NCBI GenBank assembly: GCA_002309255.1
Contig: DBXI01000057.1
Coordinates: 1 to 13,290, forward strand
DNA: 13,290 nt
Reading direction: 5' to 3'
From: Bacteroidales bacterium UBA1216
GTDB taxonomy: Bacteria > Bacteroidota > Bacteroidia > Bacteroidales > Paludibacteraceae
In this document: piece after piece, positions 6,223-13,290 of the stretch
Position numbering within the stretch: the first letter of the stretch is position 1
Layout of the letters: the number at the start of each line of letters is the position of its first letter
The notes under the pieces: model-generated
The model's input: only the letters and a program-made list of their open reading frames with translations
Told to the model about the DNA's origin: nothing
The model's database searches: none
Translations under genes and position numbers: made by a program

Positions 6223-6843
6223 ATGGCTATGACATTAGAAGAATACATCGAGCAGACCATACTGCCTCAATATGATGCCTTTGACGGCGGTCACCGGCGC
6301 GATCATGCTGAGATGGTGATCAACGAGAGCCTCAAACTGGCGCGCGAGCACGGAGCAGATGAGAGGATGGCATATACCATAGCCGCCTACCACGACCTCG
6401 GGCTGCGCTATGACCGTGAGACCCATCATATACACTCGGGTAAAATCCTGCTGGCAGATCAGGCGCTGCGCCAATGGTTCACAGATGAGCAACTACTCAT
6501 CATGCGCGATGCGGTGGAAGATCATCGGGCAAGTGCCAAGCATCCGCCACGCACCATCTATGGCGCTATCGTTGCAGAAGCCGACAGGCAGATTGATCCG
6601 GTAGTTGTTGTGCAGCGGACAATGGCGTATAGCAAGAAACTGCTACCCAATGCCGATTTTAATACACTCTACCAGCGCAGCAAAGAACATCTGCTGGAGA
6701 AGTACGCAGAAGGAGGCTATCTCCGTCTGTGGCTGAATAGCGAACGCAATGTGCAGGGACTGAATAACCTGCGCGCTATCATCCGTGACGAAAATCGCCT
6801 CCTTGCATTGTGCCGTGAGTGGCACGAATCGGTCAATCATTAA
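6223..6843 (+). CDS. HD-domain protein, putative phosphohydrolase
   Basis: The protein has 206 residues from this start. It shows the metal-binding pattern of the HD superfamily: His28 in RRDHAEMV, the doublet His57-Asp58 in AAYHDLGL, His69 and His101 in between, and Asp121 in VAEADRQID. HD proteins hydrolyse phosphate esters such as nucleotides, often with divalent metals; the substrate here cannot be named. The C-terminal half (130-206) is helical in character and has no feature I recognise. The start is uncertain: TTG (6220), ATG (6223) and ATG (6229) are in phase, and no Shine-Dalgarno helps decide. It is second in the menG transcript and converges on dtd with a 19-base gap and no visible terminator. 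Confidence 0.8.
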   Translation: MAMTLEEYIEQTILPQYDAFDGGHRRDHAEMVINESLKLAREHGADERMAYTIAAYHDLGLRYDRETHHIHSGKILLADQALRQWFTDEQLLIMRDAVEDHRASAKHPPRTIYGAIVAEADRQIDPVVVVQRTMAYSKKLLPNADFNTLYQRSKEHLLEKYAEGGYLRLWLNSERNVQGLNNLRAIIRDENRLLALCREWHESVNH

Positions 6844-6862
6844 GTCTGACACAGGCGCCCAT

Positions 6863-7315
6863 CTACCGTAACTCATTTGAGTCCAGAATGATGGTCACCG
6901 GGCCATCGTTGATAAAATCAACCTTCATGTCCGCGCCGAACCTGCCTGTCTCGACCTGCAGACCGTATTGTGTGCGCAGCACATTGTTGAAGTAGTCATA
7001 TAGCGGTTCGGCCACCTCGGGACGTGCTGCGCGGATGAAGCTCGGACGGTTACCTTTCTTGCAGTCGGCGTAAAGCGTGAACTGTGATATACTCAGTATA
7101 GCCCCACCAACATCCTTGAGCGCCAAGTTCATCTTCCCCTCCCCATCTTCCATCACGCGCATCTGCGACACCTTCTTGGCCAATAGATCGGCCTCTGCCT
7201 GCGTATCACCGTCCGTCACACCCACCAGCAGCATAAATCCCTGCCCTATCCGACCGACCACTTGTCCGTCAATGCGCACCTCGGCGCGGCTGCATCGTTG
7301 TAAGATAACTCGCAT
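6863..7315 (-). CDS. dtd: D-aminoacyl-tRNA deacylase
   Basis: Dtd removes D-amino acids wrongly attached to tRNA, a chirality proofreading step in the cytoplasm. The protein is 150 residues, normal for the family, and begins MRVILQRCSRAEV. It has both active-site signatures: SQFTLYAD (77-84) and NDGPVTI near the C-end, which carries the Gly-cisPro motif. The reading frame has seven more codons upstream (MTLSDRI), but family members start at MRV, so the ATG at 7315 is chosen. It is the last gene of the amylase operon, 38 bases after the HAD stop. Its link to starch use is probably only positional. Confidence 0.95.
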   Translation of the reverse strand: MRVILQRCSRAEVRIDGQVVGRIGQGFMLLVGVTDGDTQAEADLLAKKVSQMRVMEDGEGKMNLALKDVGGAILSISQFTLYADCKKGNRPSFIRAARPEVAEPLYDYFNNVLRTQYGLQVETGRFGADMKVDFINDGPVTIILDSNELR

Positions 7316-7353
7316 AATTCTATCGCTTAAGGTCAATTATATGTATAATCCGT

Positions 7354-7956
7354 TTACAATATCCCTAATTGCCGCAGATCGGCCTCGTACTGTTCGGTTG
7401 ATGTGAACAGCACTGCATGCATGCCTGCGTTCTGCGCGCCGATGATGTTCGCCTCACGGTCATCGGTGAACAAGCACTCCTCCGGCGCGAGATCGAACCT
7501 GTTGCACAGGCAGTCGTAGATCGCCCTGTCGGGTTTGACCAGATGCTCCTCGCAGGAGATGATGCAATCATCCAGTAGGCGGAAGATGCCAAACTTCTCC
7601 ATCACAGGATAGATTGTGTCGCTCCAGTTCGACAGCCCATACAAGCGGTAGCCCTTGTCTTTGAGGCGGATGAGCAGATCGTGCATACCGGGCATCTCAT
7701 AATCGATAGCATCCAGTTGCCGGTCGTGATACACCTGCAGTTGATCACGCCAGTGAGGGTTCTTCGCCTGCGCCTCGCGCACTATATCGCTGAACGGTTC
7801 TGCCCCCAAATCGCAGCGCCGGATGAACTGCTCATCGCACACCAGCGCCTCAAATGCCGGATAATCCGCATCGTTGCCCACCACAGAACGCAGGAACGAC
7901 GGGTAGTCGTAGCAGACAAGCACCTTGCCGAAATCAAATATGAGGTTCTTGATCAT
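7354..7956 (-). CDS. HAD-IA phosphatase, YihX-like
   Basis: This is a 200-residue HAD-superfamily hydrolase. Motif I is FDFGKVL with nucleophile Asp8; Gly10 stands where many HADs have the acid/base Asp. Motif II is Ser109 in GLSNWS, motif III is Lys141 in VKPD, and motif IV is Asp165-Asp166 in FTDDREANI. The DxG form of motif I and the cap layout recall YihX of E. coli, an alpha-glucose-1-phosphate phosphatase. The substrate is inferred from resemblance only. It starts 8 bases after the amylase stop, so tight co-expression with starch breakdown is likely, which agrees with a sugar-phosphate role without proving it. Confidence 0.85.
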   Translation of the reverse strand: MIKNLIFDFGKVLVCYDYPSFLRSVVGNDADYPAFEALVCDEQFIRRCDLGAEPFSDIVREAQAKNPHWRDQLQVYHDRQLDAIDYEMPGMHDLLIRLKDKGYRLYGLSNWSDTIYPVMEKFGIFRLLDDCIISCEEHLVKPDRAIYDCLCNRFDLAPEECLFTDDREANIIGAQNAGMHAVLFTSTEQYEADLRQLGIL

Positions 7957-7964
7957 GCAAATAT

Positions 7965-10556
7965 TTATTCAAAGGGTTCATTGGCTATGCTCTCACCGGT
8001 GATGGTGTATGCCCTTCCTGCGCGCAGGATATATAGCACTCCGTCGCGTAGCACCTTGGTGGCTGCGGCAGGCATGTTGCCGTCGGATGGCTGATAACTG
8101 ATGGCGGACAGTTCATCGCATATATCGGTCACCTCGGTGGTAGGCTGTATGCTGCCCTTGTTTGCGCCGGTGTAGAGATAGCGGTCGCGGTACTTGAGGT
8201 CGGGCGTCTGATTGCCGTTGCCATCGTTCCAGATGATCATCCACGAGTCATCGATCTCACCGGCATTTTCGGGTATAACGAACTTGTAGTTGCCCTTGCC
8301 CAACGCCTGCGCTTTCTTCCCCGGCCAGCCGCCGCATACCTGTACGGTTTGTCCGGTGGATTTGTGCCAGATGTAGCAGTTGATGGCATCACCAAAGTCC
8401 GATGACTTCGTAAAGAACACCGCATGCTCATTCTTGTCCGTCAGGCACGGTGCTACGGGAGTGGAAGATGTTGTTCCTCCTTCGCCGCCCTCATCATCGG
8501 TCAACTCCATCTCTGTTCCGTCCCAGGTGGGGGCAGGGATATTGGCAGCTGATGAGGTGTAGATATACTTACCATCGTCGCCAATCTTGCCGGGTGCAGC
8601 TGTCTTGTCTGTTGATAGTATATACACGCGCAAGTTACCTTTGCCGCTACAGGTCGCGGTCAGTTTGCCGTCAGTTACAACCTTTGTATCACCCGTCACA
8701 CAATCGGTGTAGGTGCCGTTAATTATGCCGGTGAACGTGCCGTTGCCGGATATACACACCAGTGCATAACTATCCGTCGTGTCGTCGGTGTAGCGCCGCT
8801 TGAAGGCGAACGAACCCGAGCAGCCCTCAACGGAGTACTGCCCCTTGCGCAGTGCAGGGACTGCCATACGGATCTTAGCCAGGCGCTGTATATGTTGTGC
8901 CAGCGGATGGGCGAGTGTGGCAGCGATGTTACCCGTAGCGGCGGTGTATTCGGCAAAGTCGGTGGTGCGTATATCACCCTTGATGTATCCGCCAAAGTAC
9001 GCACGACCGGACTCCTTGAGCGCAATGTTCGTACCCTCGTCGATGCGCTTGCCTTTCTGGAACTCTACCTCCGAACCATAGTATAGGCAGGGGATACCTC
9101 GGTGGGTGAACATCAGACTCAGATTCTCCGCCCATGTGTCCTGCGGTTTGCTGAATCGGTTGAACTGCACCTCATCGGGCGCATAATCATGCGAATCGAC
9201 ATACACGACGTTCCAGGTGGCGTCGTTGTAGTACTTGTCGTTGGATGGTTTGGCTATGTTCCACGCTCCTGCAGCGCTGGCGAAGTTCCAATGCTCGGTG
9301 AAGTCGATGACGTGCAATCCGGAAGCCTTGCTGTAGTCAGGCGCATGGTAGTCGTTACCGCTGAGCAGGGCGTTCTGCGAGGTGGGCTGTGTGCTCAGTC
9401 CGCCTCCATCATCCTGCCCTTGTTGCCAACATGATGCCCAGTTAGGATGCGAGGTGCAAGCCGATCCCTCCATCTCCACGAGGCTCTCCCACGATTCGAC
9501 GGTGTTGTCCCACTGATAGTCTCGGCTCTCTGCCCAGGTGTAGTAAAACGGGCTCAGGCTGGCTTGTCCGCGGTAGAGGATCTCGCTGTAGCGCGCGCAG
9601 ACCTCGGCAAACATGTAGAAAGGCGTACCGCCGCGTTTGGCAGCCGCAGCCTCGCCAGCAGCAGCAAAGGCCGGGATGAACGCGTTGTTGAACGTCAAGC
9701 GGGGTATATGTCCGCCGGTGTCGATGCGGAAACCGTCCACCCCCATCTTAATGAACGTCGTGTAGCACTTAATAAGGTAGTTGTATACGGCGGGGTTCTC
9801 AGTGTTCAGATCCACGCAATCACCGGCTATCTGCGCGAACCAGCGATTGGGCTCGTCCCAGTTGAAGTTGCCGTAGTGATGCCAGTGGTTATGGCTGTCG
9901 TAGTTCTTCTTCTGCCCGCTCTCGTCTGACGAGTTCTTCATCTTCGACAGCCGCGCCGCGTACTGTCTGCCGCCATCTAAATCAAGGTAGTTATTTGGCA
10001 GCAGACCGCCATCAGCCTGCGTCAGCGGCACCATACATGCATCCAGATCACTCTGGTCGGCAGTCCAATCACGGTCGAAGAGCTTGCACAGGTTAGCCTC
10101 GCCGAAGTTACCCGTGTGGTTGAGCACTATATCCAGGATGATCTTCATCCCGCGCCGATGTGCCTCGTCGATCAGCGTCTGGAAACTCACATCATCGGAC
10201 TCCAACCGATGATCCACCTTCGAGAAGTTCGACGCATGGTAGCCATGGTAATCGTAGCCCGAGGCGTTCTCCACGATAGGCGTTATCCATATGGCGGTGA
10301 ACCCCAGCGCCTTGATGTAATCGAGTTTGTCGATCAGTCCCTTGAAGTCTCCGCGCCACGCAGGATCACCGGCGTTCTTCGACTGGTTGTCCCAGCACTG
10401 CGTGTTGTTCGTAGGATCACCGTCATAGAATCGGGTAGTCATCACGAAGTATATCTGCTCGTCGCGGAAGTCGGTACGCGAGGGGTAGAGCGTGCTTGCC
10501 GCCACCTGCGTCAGGCAGATCAAAGCGGTCAGTAAGGTTGCGAATAGTTTTCTCAT
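7965..10556 (-). CDS. Secreted GH13 alpha-amylase with CBM26-like starch-binding module
   Basis: The 863-residue enzyme hydrolyses alpha-1,4 bonds of starch or glycogen. Residues 1-20 form a type I signal peptide (cut near QVAA/S). The GH13 barrel spans about 30-570. Region I is DIVLNH (142-147). Region II is GFRIDTGGH with nucleophile Asp279 and Arg277. The general acid is Glu318 in FYMFAEV. Region IV is VDSHD with Asp457, and all three catalytic acids are present. A beta domain follows (570-650). After a linker rich in Gly, Ser and Thr comes a module at about 710-797 with YIWH, GGWPG, IIWNDGNGNQTPDL and YLYTG, which fits CBM26-type starch binding. The tail (834-858) ends with LRDGVLYILRAGRAYTITGE, resembling the end of the LRR protein. 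It has no lipobox, so it is not a SusG-type lipoprotein, and no SusC/SusD pair is present. It lies 41 bases after the barrel-protein gene. Confidence 0.95.
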   Translation of the reverse strand: MRKLFATLLTALICLTQVAASTLYPSRTDFRDEQIYFVMTTRFYDGDPTNNTQCWDNQSKNAGDPAWRGDFKGLIDKLDYIKALGFTAIWITPIVENASGYDYHGYHASNFSKVDHRLESDDVSFQTLIDEAHRRGMKIILDIVLNHTGNFGEANLCKLFDRDWTADQSDLDACMVPLTQADGGLLPNNYLDLDGGRQYAARLSKMKNSSDESGQKKNYDSHNHWHHYGNFNWDEPNRWFAQIAGDCVDLNTENPAVYNYLIKCYTTFIKMGVDGFRIDTGGHIPRLTFNNAFIPAFAAAGEAAAAKRGGTPFYMFAEVCARYSEILYRGQASLSPFYYTWAESRDYQWDNTVESWESLVEMEGSACTSHPNWASCWQQGQDDGGGLSTQPTSQNALLSGNDYHAPDYSKASGLHVIDFTEHWNFASAAGAWNIAKPSNDKYYNDATWNVVYVDSHDYAPDEVQFNRFSKPQDTWAENLSLMFTHRGIPCLYYGSEVEFQKGKRIDEGTNIALKESGRAYFGGYIKGDIRTTDFAEYTAATGNIAATLAHPLAQHIQRLAKIRMAVPALRKGQYSVEGCSGSFAFKRRYTDDTTDSYALVCISGNGTFTGIINGTYTDCVTGDTKVVTDGKLTATCSGKGNLRVYILSTDKTAAPGKIGDDGKYIYTSSAANIPAPTWDGTEMELTDDEGGEGGTTSSTPVAPCLTDKNEHAVFFTKSSDFGDAINCYIWHKSTGQTVQVCGGWPGKKAQALGKGNYKFVIPENAGEIDDSWMIIWNDGNGNQTPDLKYRDRYLYTGANKGSIQPTTEVTDICDELSAISYQPSDGNMPAAATKVLRDGVLYILRAGRAYTITGESIANEPFE

Positions 10557-10597
10557 AGCCGGAGATTATGGATGGTTAAACGTGCTTGTTTTAGCGG

Positions 10598-11446
10598 TTA
10601 TTTGGCGGGGTGATACAGCAGCCACGTCACGCCCAGTCCGATGAACGCGTAGTTACGCGGCGTGGACCGGAAGGACTCCGTGTGGAACAGGTTAAAGCCG
10701 GCGTTGGCATCCAGTTGCACGCACGGATGAACCATGTATGTGATGCCGAAATCCATGTTGATGTCACACATCGTGCGTCGCTGACCGGGTGTGTCGGAAT
10801 TAACCGCATTGGGCAGGAACGTGTTGTAGCTCTCCACGAACACGCCCAACCTATCCGTAGGTGCGAAGTTCAGCCCCAGCGATGCAAACACCTCGGGCGT
10901 GGGTTTCCAATCCACCCAATAAGCACCTACATCGTAACCTATCGTCAGCCAGTCGGTTACATCGTTCTCAAACAGCAGATCGATCTTCCCTGACAGCGGA
11001 CGTTCATCGGCATCGGCTTTGGTGAGCGGCAGACCGATGTTCATCAGCAGACTCGTGCGCGGTATCCATTGCAGCACCGGCTGCTCCGATCCTCCCCACA
11101 GGCGTATCTTGGAGCCTATCCACAACGGCTCGGGGGCGTAGAGCGCATCGGGCAATATGTCGTCGTTGGGCTTGTCATCCAGCGCCAGCGCACCGCTATA
11201 CTCCAGACGCAGCTCTGCCCACGGACCAAGCCCGAAGCGCAGCAGCGTGGCGGGCAGGTTGAGCACATGCATGCCGCTGAAGTGCGACACATCCACACCC
11301 GTCTCCCATTGGATAAGGCCGCGATCAAGCACATGGGTGCCTGTACCCGCACCGGGACGATCCGCCTCGGCTTGGACTACCTGTTGCTCTGCAAACACAC
11401 TGCAGGGCAACAAACTGAGCAGGACATATAGCGCCAGTCTTGTCAT
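10598..11446 (-). CDS. Outer-membrane beta-barrel protein, MetA-like transporter family
   Basis: The 282-residue protein has a signal peptide (about 1-19, cut at VFA/EQ). It then carries ADRPGAGTGTHVLDRGLIQW followed by ETG, the typical opening of the family named after the MetA pathway of phenol degradation (TDRP....T...V..G..Q.E.G). The rest alternates polar and hydrophobic residues with repeated aromatic and Gly ends, as in a barrel of short strands, and closes with FIGLGVTWLLYH. The family's function is poorly known, and the phenol name should not be taken as a role here. It heads the operon with the amylase, so a part in maltodextrin or product passage is possible but unproven. The ATG is 3 bases after the stop of a possible leader ORF. 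Confidence 0.75.
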   Translation of the reverse strand: MTRLALYVLLSLLPCSVFAEQQVVQAEADRPGAGTGTHVLDRGLIQWETGVDVSHFSGMHVLNLPATLLRFGLGPWAELRLEYSGALALDDKPNDDILPDALYAPEPLWIGSKIRLWGGSEQPVLQWIPRTSLLMNIGLPLTKADADERPLSGKIDLLFENDVTDWLTIGYDVGAYWVDWKPTPEVFASLGLNFAPTDRLGVFVESYNTFLPNAVNSDTPGQRRTMCDINMDFGITYMVHPCVQLDANAGFNLFHTESFRSTPRNYAFIGLGVTWLLYHPAK

Positions 11447-11449
11447 TGA

Positions 11450-11581
11450 TCAATTACCAATTATTACCAGTTGCTCGAATTTGGCGTGACGTTTCTTGTC
11501 CTGCAGCACTTCGTCCACGAGACGGTTGACGCTTCGGCACAAATGCACTGACTGGTTTTTCCATTTAGGAATATAATTCAA
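11450..11581 (-). CDS. Possible small ORF (43 residues) in the operon leader
   Basis: Between the promoter at 11605-11636 and the barrel protein there is a frame with a TTG start that gives NYIPKWKNQSVHLCRSVNRL after the first residue. It then continues VDEVLQDKKRHAKFEQLVII and ends GN. The stop (TGA) lies only 3 bases before the next ATG. The composition, with an amphipathic helix such as VNRLVDEVLQDKKRHAKFEQ, looks protein-like. Against it: there is no ATG, the frame is short, and I know no homologue. It may instead be the worn C-terminal remnant of a longer gene. Treat it as a candidate. Confidence 0.35.
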   Translation of the reverse strand: MNYIPKWKNQSVHLCRSVNRLVDEVLQDKKRHAKFEQLVIIGN

Positions 11582-11604
11582 TAAACGTATTTTACAAATT
11601 CATG

Positions 11605-11636
11605 CAAAATTACAAAAAAAATAGCACATTTGCAAA
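11605..11636 (-). promoter_or_regulatory. Promoter of the barrel protein-amylase-HAD-dtd operon
   Basis: The minus strand reads TTTG, 20 bases with an eight-T run, then TAATTTTG, matching the consensus. The leader to the barrel-protein ATG is about 150 bases, far longer than at other promoters here, and it contains the possible small ORF. Confidence 0.75.
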
Positions 11637-11645
11637 TCTTTCTCA

Positions 11646-11673
11646 AAAAAAGTGCAGTTTCCCGCACTTTTTT
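11646..11673. repeat. 10-bp inverted repeat, terminator-like, between divergent promoters
   Basis: AAAAAAGTGC (11646-11655) and GCACTTTTTT (11664-11673) are perfectly complementary around an 8-base loop. On either strand it has the form of a stem with an A-run and a T-run. Since it starts about 10 bases behind the leftward -33 element, it could be an operator or a guard against antisense transcription. Confidence 0.5.
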
Positions 11674-11815
11674 CGTGAAACTCTTGCATATATCTATTTT
11701 TTCGTATTCTATGGCGATCTGTTTCCTTCCATACGCGGAAAAGTGCCGAAAAAGTGAACCGAAGTTGCAATTTTTAAGGTGTGAGACATTTTTTTACGGT
11801 ATAACGGCTTTCCAA

Positions 11816-11847
11816 TTTGCATTATTTGAAAAATTGTTGTAATTTTG
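11816..11847 (+). promoter_or_regulatory. Promoter of glnN
   Basis: TTTG (11816-11819), exactly 20 bases, then TAATTTTG (11840-11847). The glnN ATG at 11900 follows after a leader of about 45 bases. The spacer has a shorter T-run than the other promoters of the window. Confidence 0.75.
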
Positions 11848-11899
11848 TTGCCAATTTTGCAAAATAATCCGATTGAAAACCAAAATCAACGTCAAAAAT

Positions 11900-13290
11900 A
11901 TGGGAAATGTTCGATTTGATGCCATCAAACGTGCAGTGGAGCATACAACGGTTAATGTGATAGAACCGGAAGGAAAAGTGAAGGACTATTTTGCGCGCGA
12001 TGTGTTTACACGCGAGCGAATGAAGGAGTATATAGCGCAGGAGGTGCTCGACCAGTTGTTCGACGATGTGGACAACGGTCGCACCATCCATCGCGACATA
12101 GCGGGCGTGGTGGCTATCGGTATCCGCAAGTGGGCTATCGAGCGCGGTGCGACGCACTTCACCCACTGGTTCCAGCCGCTCACAGGCGGTACGGCGGAAA
12201 AGCACGACGCGTTCTTCACACTCAAGAACGGTGTGCTGCTCGAAGAGTTCAGCGGCGATAGCCTCTATCAGCAGGAGCCTGACGCATCGTCGTTCCCCAG
12301 CGGAGGCATCCGTAACACCTTTGAGGCACGCGGATACTCGGCGTGGGATCCTTCGTCTCCTGTTTTCCTGATCGGTGACACACTGTGTATCCCGACGGTG
12401 TTCGTGGCGTACACAGGCGAGGCGTTGGACTACAAAACACCGCTCATCCGTTCGACGGCCAGCCTCTGCCACGCGGCGCGCGAGGTGTGTGCGTACTTCG
12501 ACAAGCAGGTCAAGCATGTGCACGCGAACCTCGGCTGGGAGCAGGAGTATTTCCTTGTAGATGAGGCGCTTTACAACGCTCGTCCCGATCTCATGCTCAC
12601 CGGCCGCACACTCATGGGGCACAACAGCGCCAAGAGCCAGCAGCTGGAAGACCACTACTTCGGCGCGATCCCGGCACGTGTGTTAGCGTTCATGCGCGAA
12701 CTTGAATACGAAGCCCTGAAAGCAGGCATTCCCGTGCGCACGCGTCACAATGAGGTAGCACCCAACCAGTTTGAGATGGCACCGATCTTCGAGGACGTCA
12801 ACCTTGCCAACGACCATAACCTGCTCGTCATGTCGATCATGGAGCGTGTGGCGGAGCGCCATCACTTTCGCGTACTGTTGCACGAAAAACCCTACGCCGG
12901 CGTCAACGGCAGTGGCAAGCACTGCAACTGGTCGCTGCAGACGAACACCGGCATCAACCTGCTTGCGCCCGGCAAGAACCCCTACCAGAACCTGCAGTTC
13001 ATCACCTTCCTCGTGAACGTGCTGATGGCGGTGCAGCGGCATAACGGTCTGCTGAAAGCCAGCATCGTCAGTGCCAGCAACGAGCATCGTCTGGGTGCTA
13101 ACGAGGCGCCGCCCGCCATCATCTCCGTATTCCTTGGCAAGCAGATAACTGCCGTACTTGACAAGCTCGAGCACGCCAAAGCCGAAGAGGCTATCATCAT
13201 CAACGCCAAAAAAGAGATGAAGCTCGGCGTGGCGAACATCCCCGAGATCCTGCTGGACAACACCGACCGCAACCGCACCTCGCCGTTTGC
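11900..13290 (+). CDS. glnN: Glutamine synthetase type III (5' part, runs off the window)
   Basis: This enzyme makes glutamine from glutamate, ammonia and ATP in the cytoplasm. The type III form, of about 730 residues, is typical of Bacteroides and relatives. The window shows the first 463 codons with no stop. It begins MGNVRFDAIKRAVEHTTVNV. Family landmarks follow in order: HWFQPLTGGTAEKHDAF (89-105), FPSGGIRNTFEARGY (132-146), the metal-binding GWEQEYFLVDE (212-222), RHNEVAPNQFEMAP (282-295), and GVNGSGKHCNWS (334-345), which belongs to the substrate and nucleotide site. NEAPPAI (401-407) also fits. The C-terminal part, including the rest of the active site, lies outside. It has its own promoter and is divergent from the amylase operon. 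Gene length and activity cannot be judged from this part. Confidence 0.96.
   Translation, partial: MGNVRFDAIKRAVEHTTVNVIEPEGKVKDYFARDVFTRERMKEYIAQEVLDQLFDDVDNGRTIHRDIAGVVAIGIRKWAIERGATHFTHWFQPLTGGTAEKHDAFFTLKNGVLLEEFSGDSLYQQEPDASSFPSGGIRNTFEARGYSAWDPSSPVFLIGDTLCIPTVFVAYTGEALDYKTPLIRSTASLCHAAREVCAYFDKQVKHVHANLGWEQEYFLVDEALYNARPDLMLTGRTLMGHNSAKSQQLEDHYFGAIPARVLAFMRELEYEALKAGIPVRTRHNEVAPNQFEMAPIFEDVNLANDHNLLVMSIMERVAERHHFRVLLHEKPYAGVNGSGKHCNWSLQTNTGINLLAPGKNPYQNLQFITFLVNVLMAVQRHNGLLKASIVSASNEHRLGANEAPPAIISVFLGKQITAVLDKLEHAKAEEAIIINAKKEMKLGVANIPEILLDNTDRNRTSPF

Larger units (their letters stand above)
11582..11899. other. Regulatory gap between the amylase operon and glnN
   Basis: AT-rich, with no gene seen. 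It holds the leftward promoter (11605-11636), a 10-bp inverted repeat directly behind it (11646-11673), and the rightward glnN promoter (11816-11847). Between 11674 and 11815 I see nothing further that I can name; a 70-codon rightward frame at 11630-11842 runs through both promoter elements and is not credible. Confidence 0.6.

Noticed and set aside
9447..9929. 160-codon rightward frame opposite the amylase
   Set aside because: It lies wholly antisense to the catalytic barrel of a well-supported GH13 enzyme and shows no domain.
11822..12655. 277-codon leftward frame opposite glnN
   Set aside because: It is antisense to a clear glutamine synthetase reading frame, is rich in Arg/Val/Glu from codon shadowing, and runs into the glnN promoter.

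Overview
The window looks like chromosomal DNA of a member of the Bacteroidales (phylum Bacteroidota). The grounds are: seven promoters of the Bacteroidota type (TTTG, 20-base spacer, TAnnTTTG); no Shine-Dalgarno sequences before the genes; a type III glutamine synthetase; a BspA-like leucine-rich-repeat protein; a split protein of the polyvalent-kinase type; and a C-terminal tail shared by two secreted proteins. No rRNA, tRNA, CRISPR array or insertion sequence was seen.

Layout. (1) Positions 1-3930 form an AT-richer, gene-poor accessory stretch, all transcribed leftward. It holds a secreted LRR_5/BspA-like protein (163-1644), a broken polyvalent-kinase-like gene (1972-2615) and a DUF4160-DUF2442 pair (3373-3870) whose first gene carries an in-frame TAA. 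A diverged non-coding repeat lies just 3' of each of the two broken modules. (2) Positions 4029-6843 are housekeeping genes built around a back-to-back promoter at 5396-5474. Leftward are a lipoprotein nitroreductase and dapB (lysine/diaminopimelate synthesis). Rightward are menG/ubiE (menaquinone methylation) and an HD-domain protein. (3) Positions 6863-11636 look like one leftward operon from a promoter at 11605-11636: a possible small ORF in the leader, a beta-barrel outer-membrane protein of the MetA-like family, a secreted GH13 alpha-amylase with a CBM26-like starch-binding module, a HAD phosphatase of the YihX type, and D-aminoacyl-tRNA deacylase (dtd). (4) From 11816 a rightward promoter drives glnN (type III glutamine synthetase), which runs off the right edge.

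How the genes may work together. The amylase would cut starch outside the cell or in the periplasm. The barrel protein may be an outer-membrane partner, and the HAD enzyme could act on a sugar phosphate; these links rest on gene order only. The LRR protein and the amylase end in a related tail of about 25 residues, which suggests a common export or anchoring route.

I did not find a convincing new defence or mobile system. The most unusual material is the accessory stretch: two modules each damaged, each followed by the same diverged repeat. Other points of interest are the shared tail and the leader ORF before the barrel protein.
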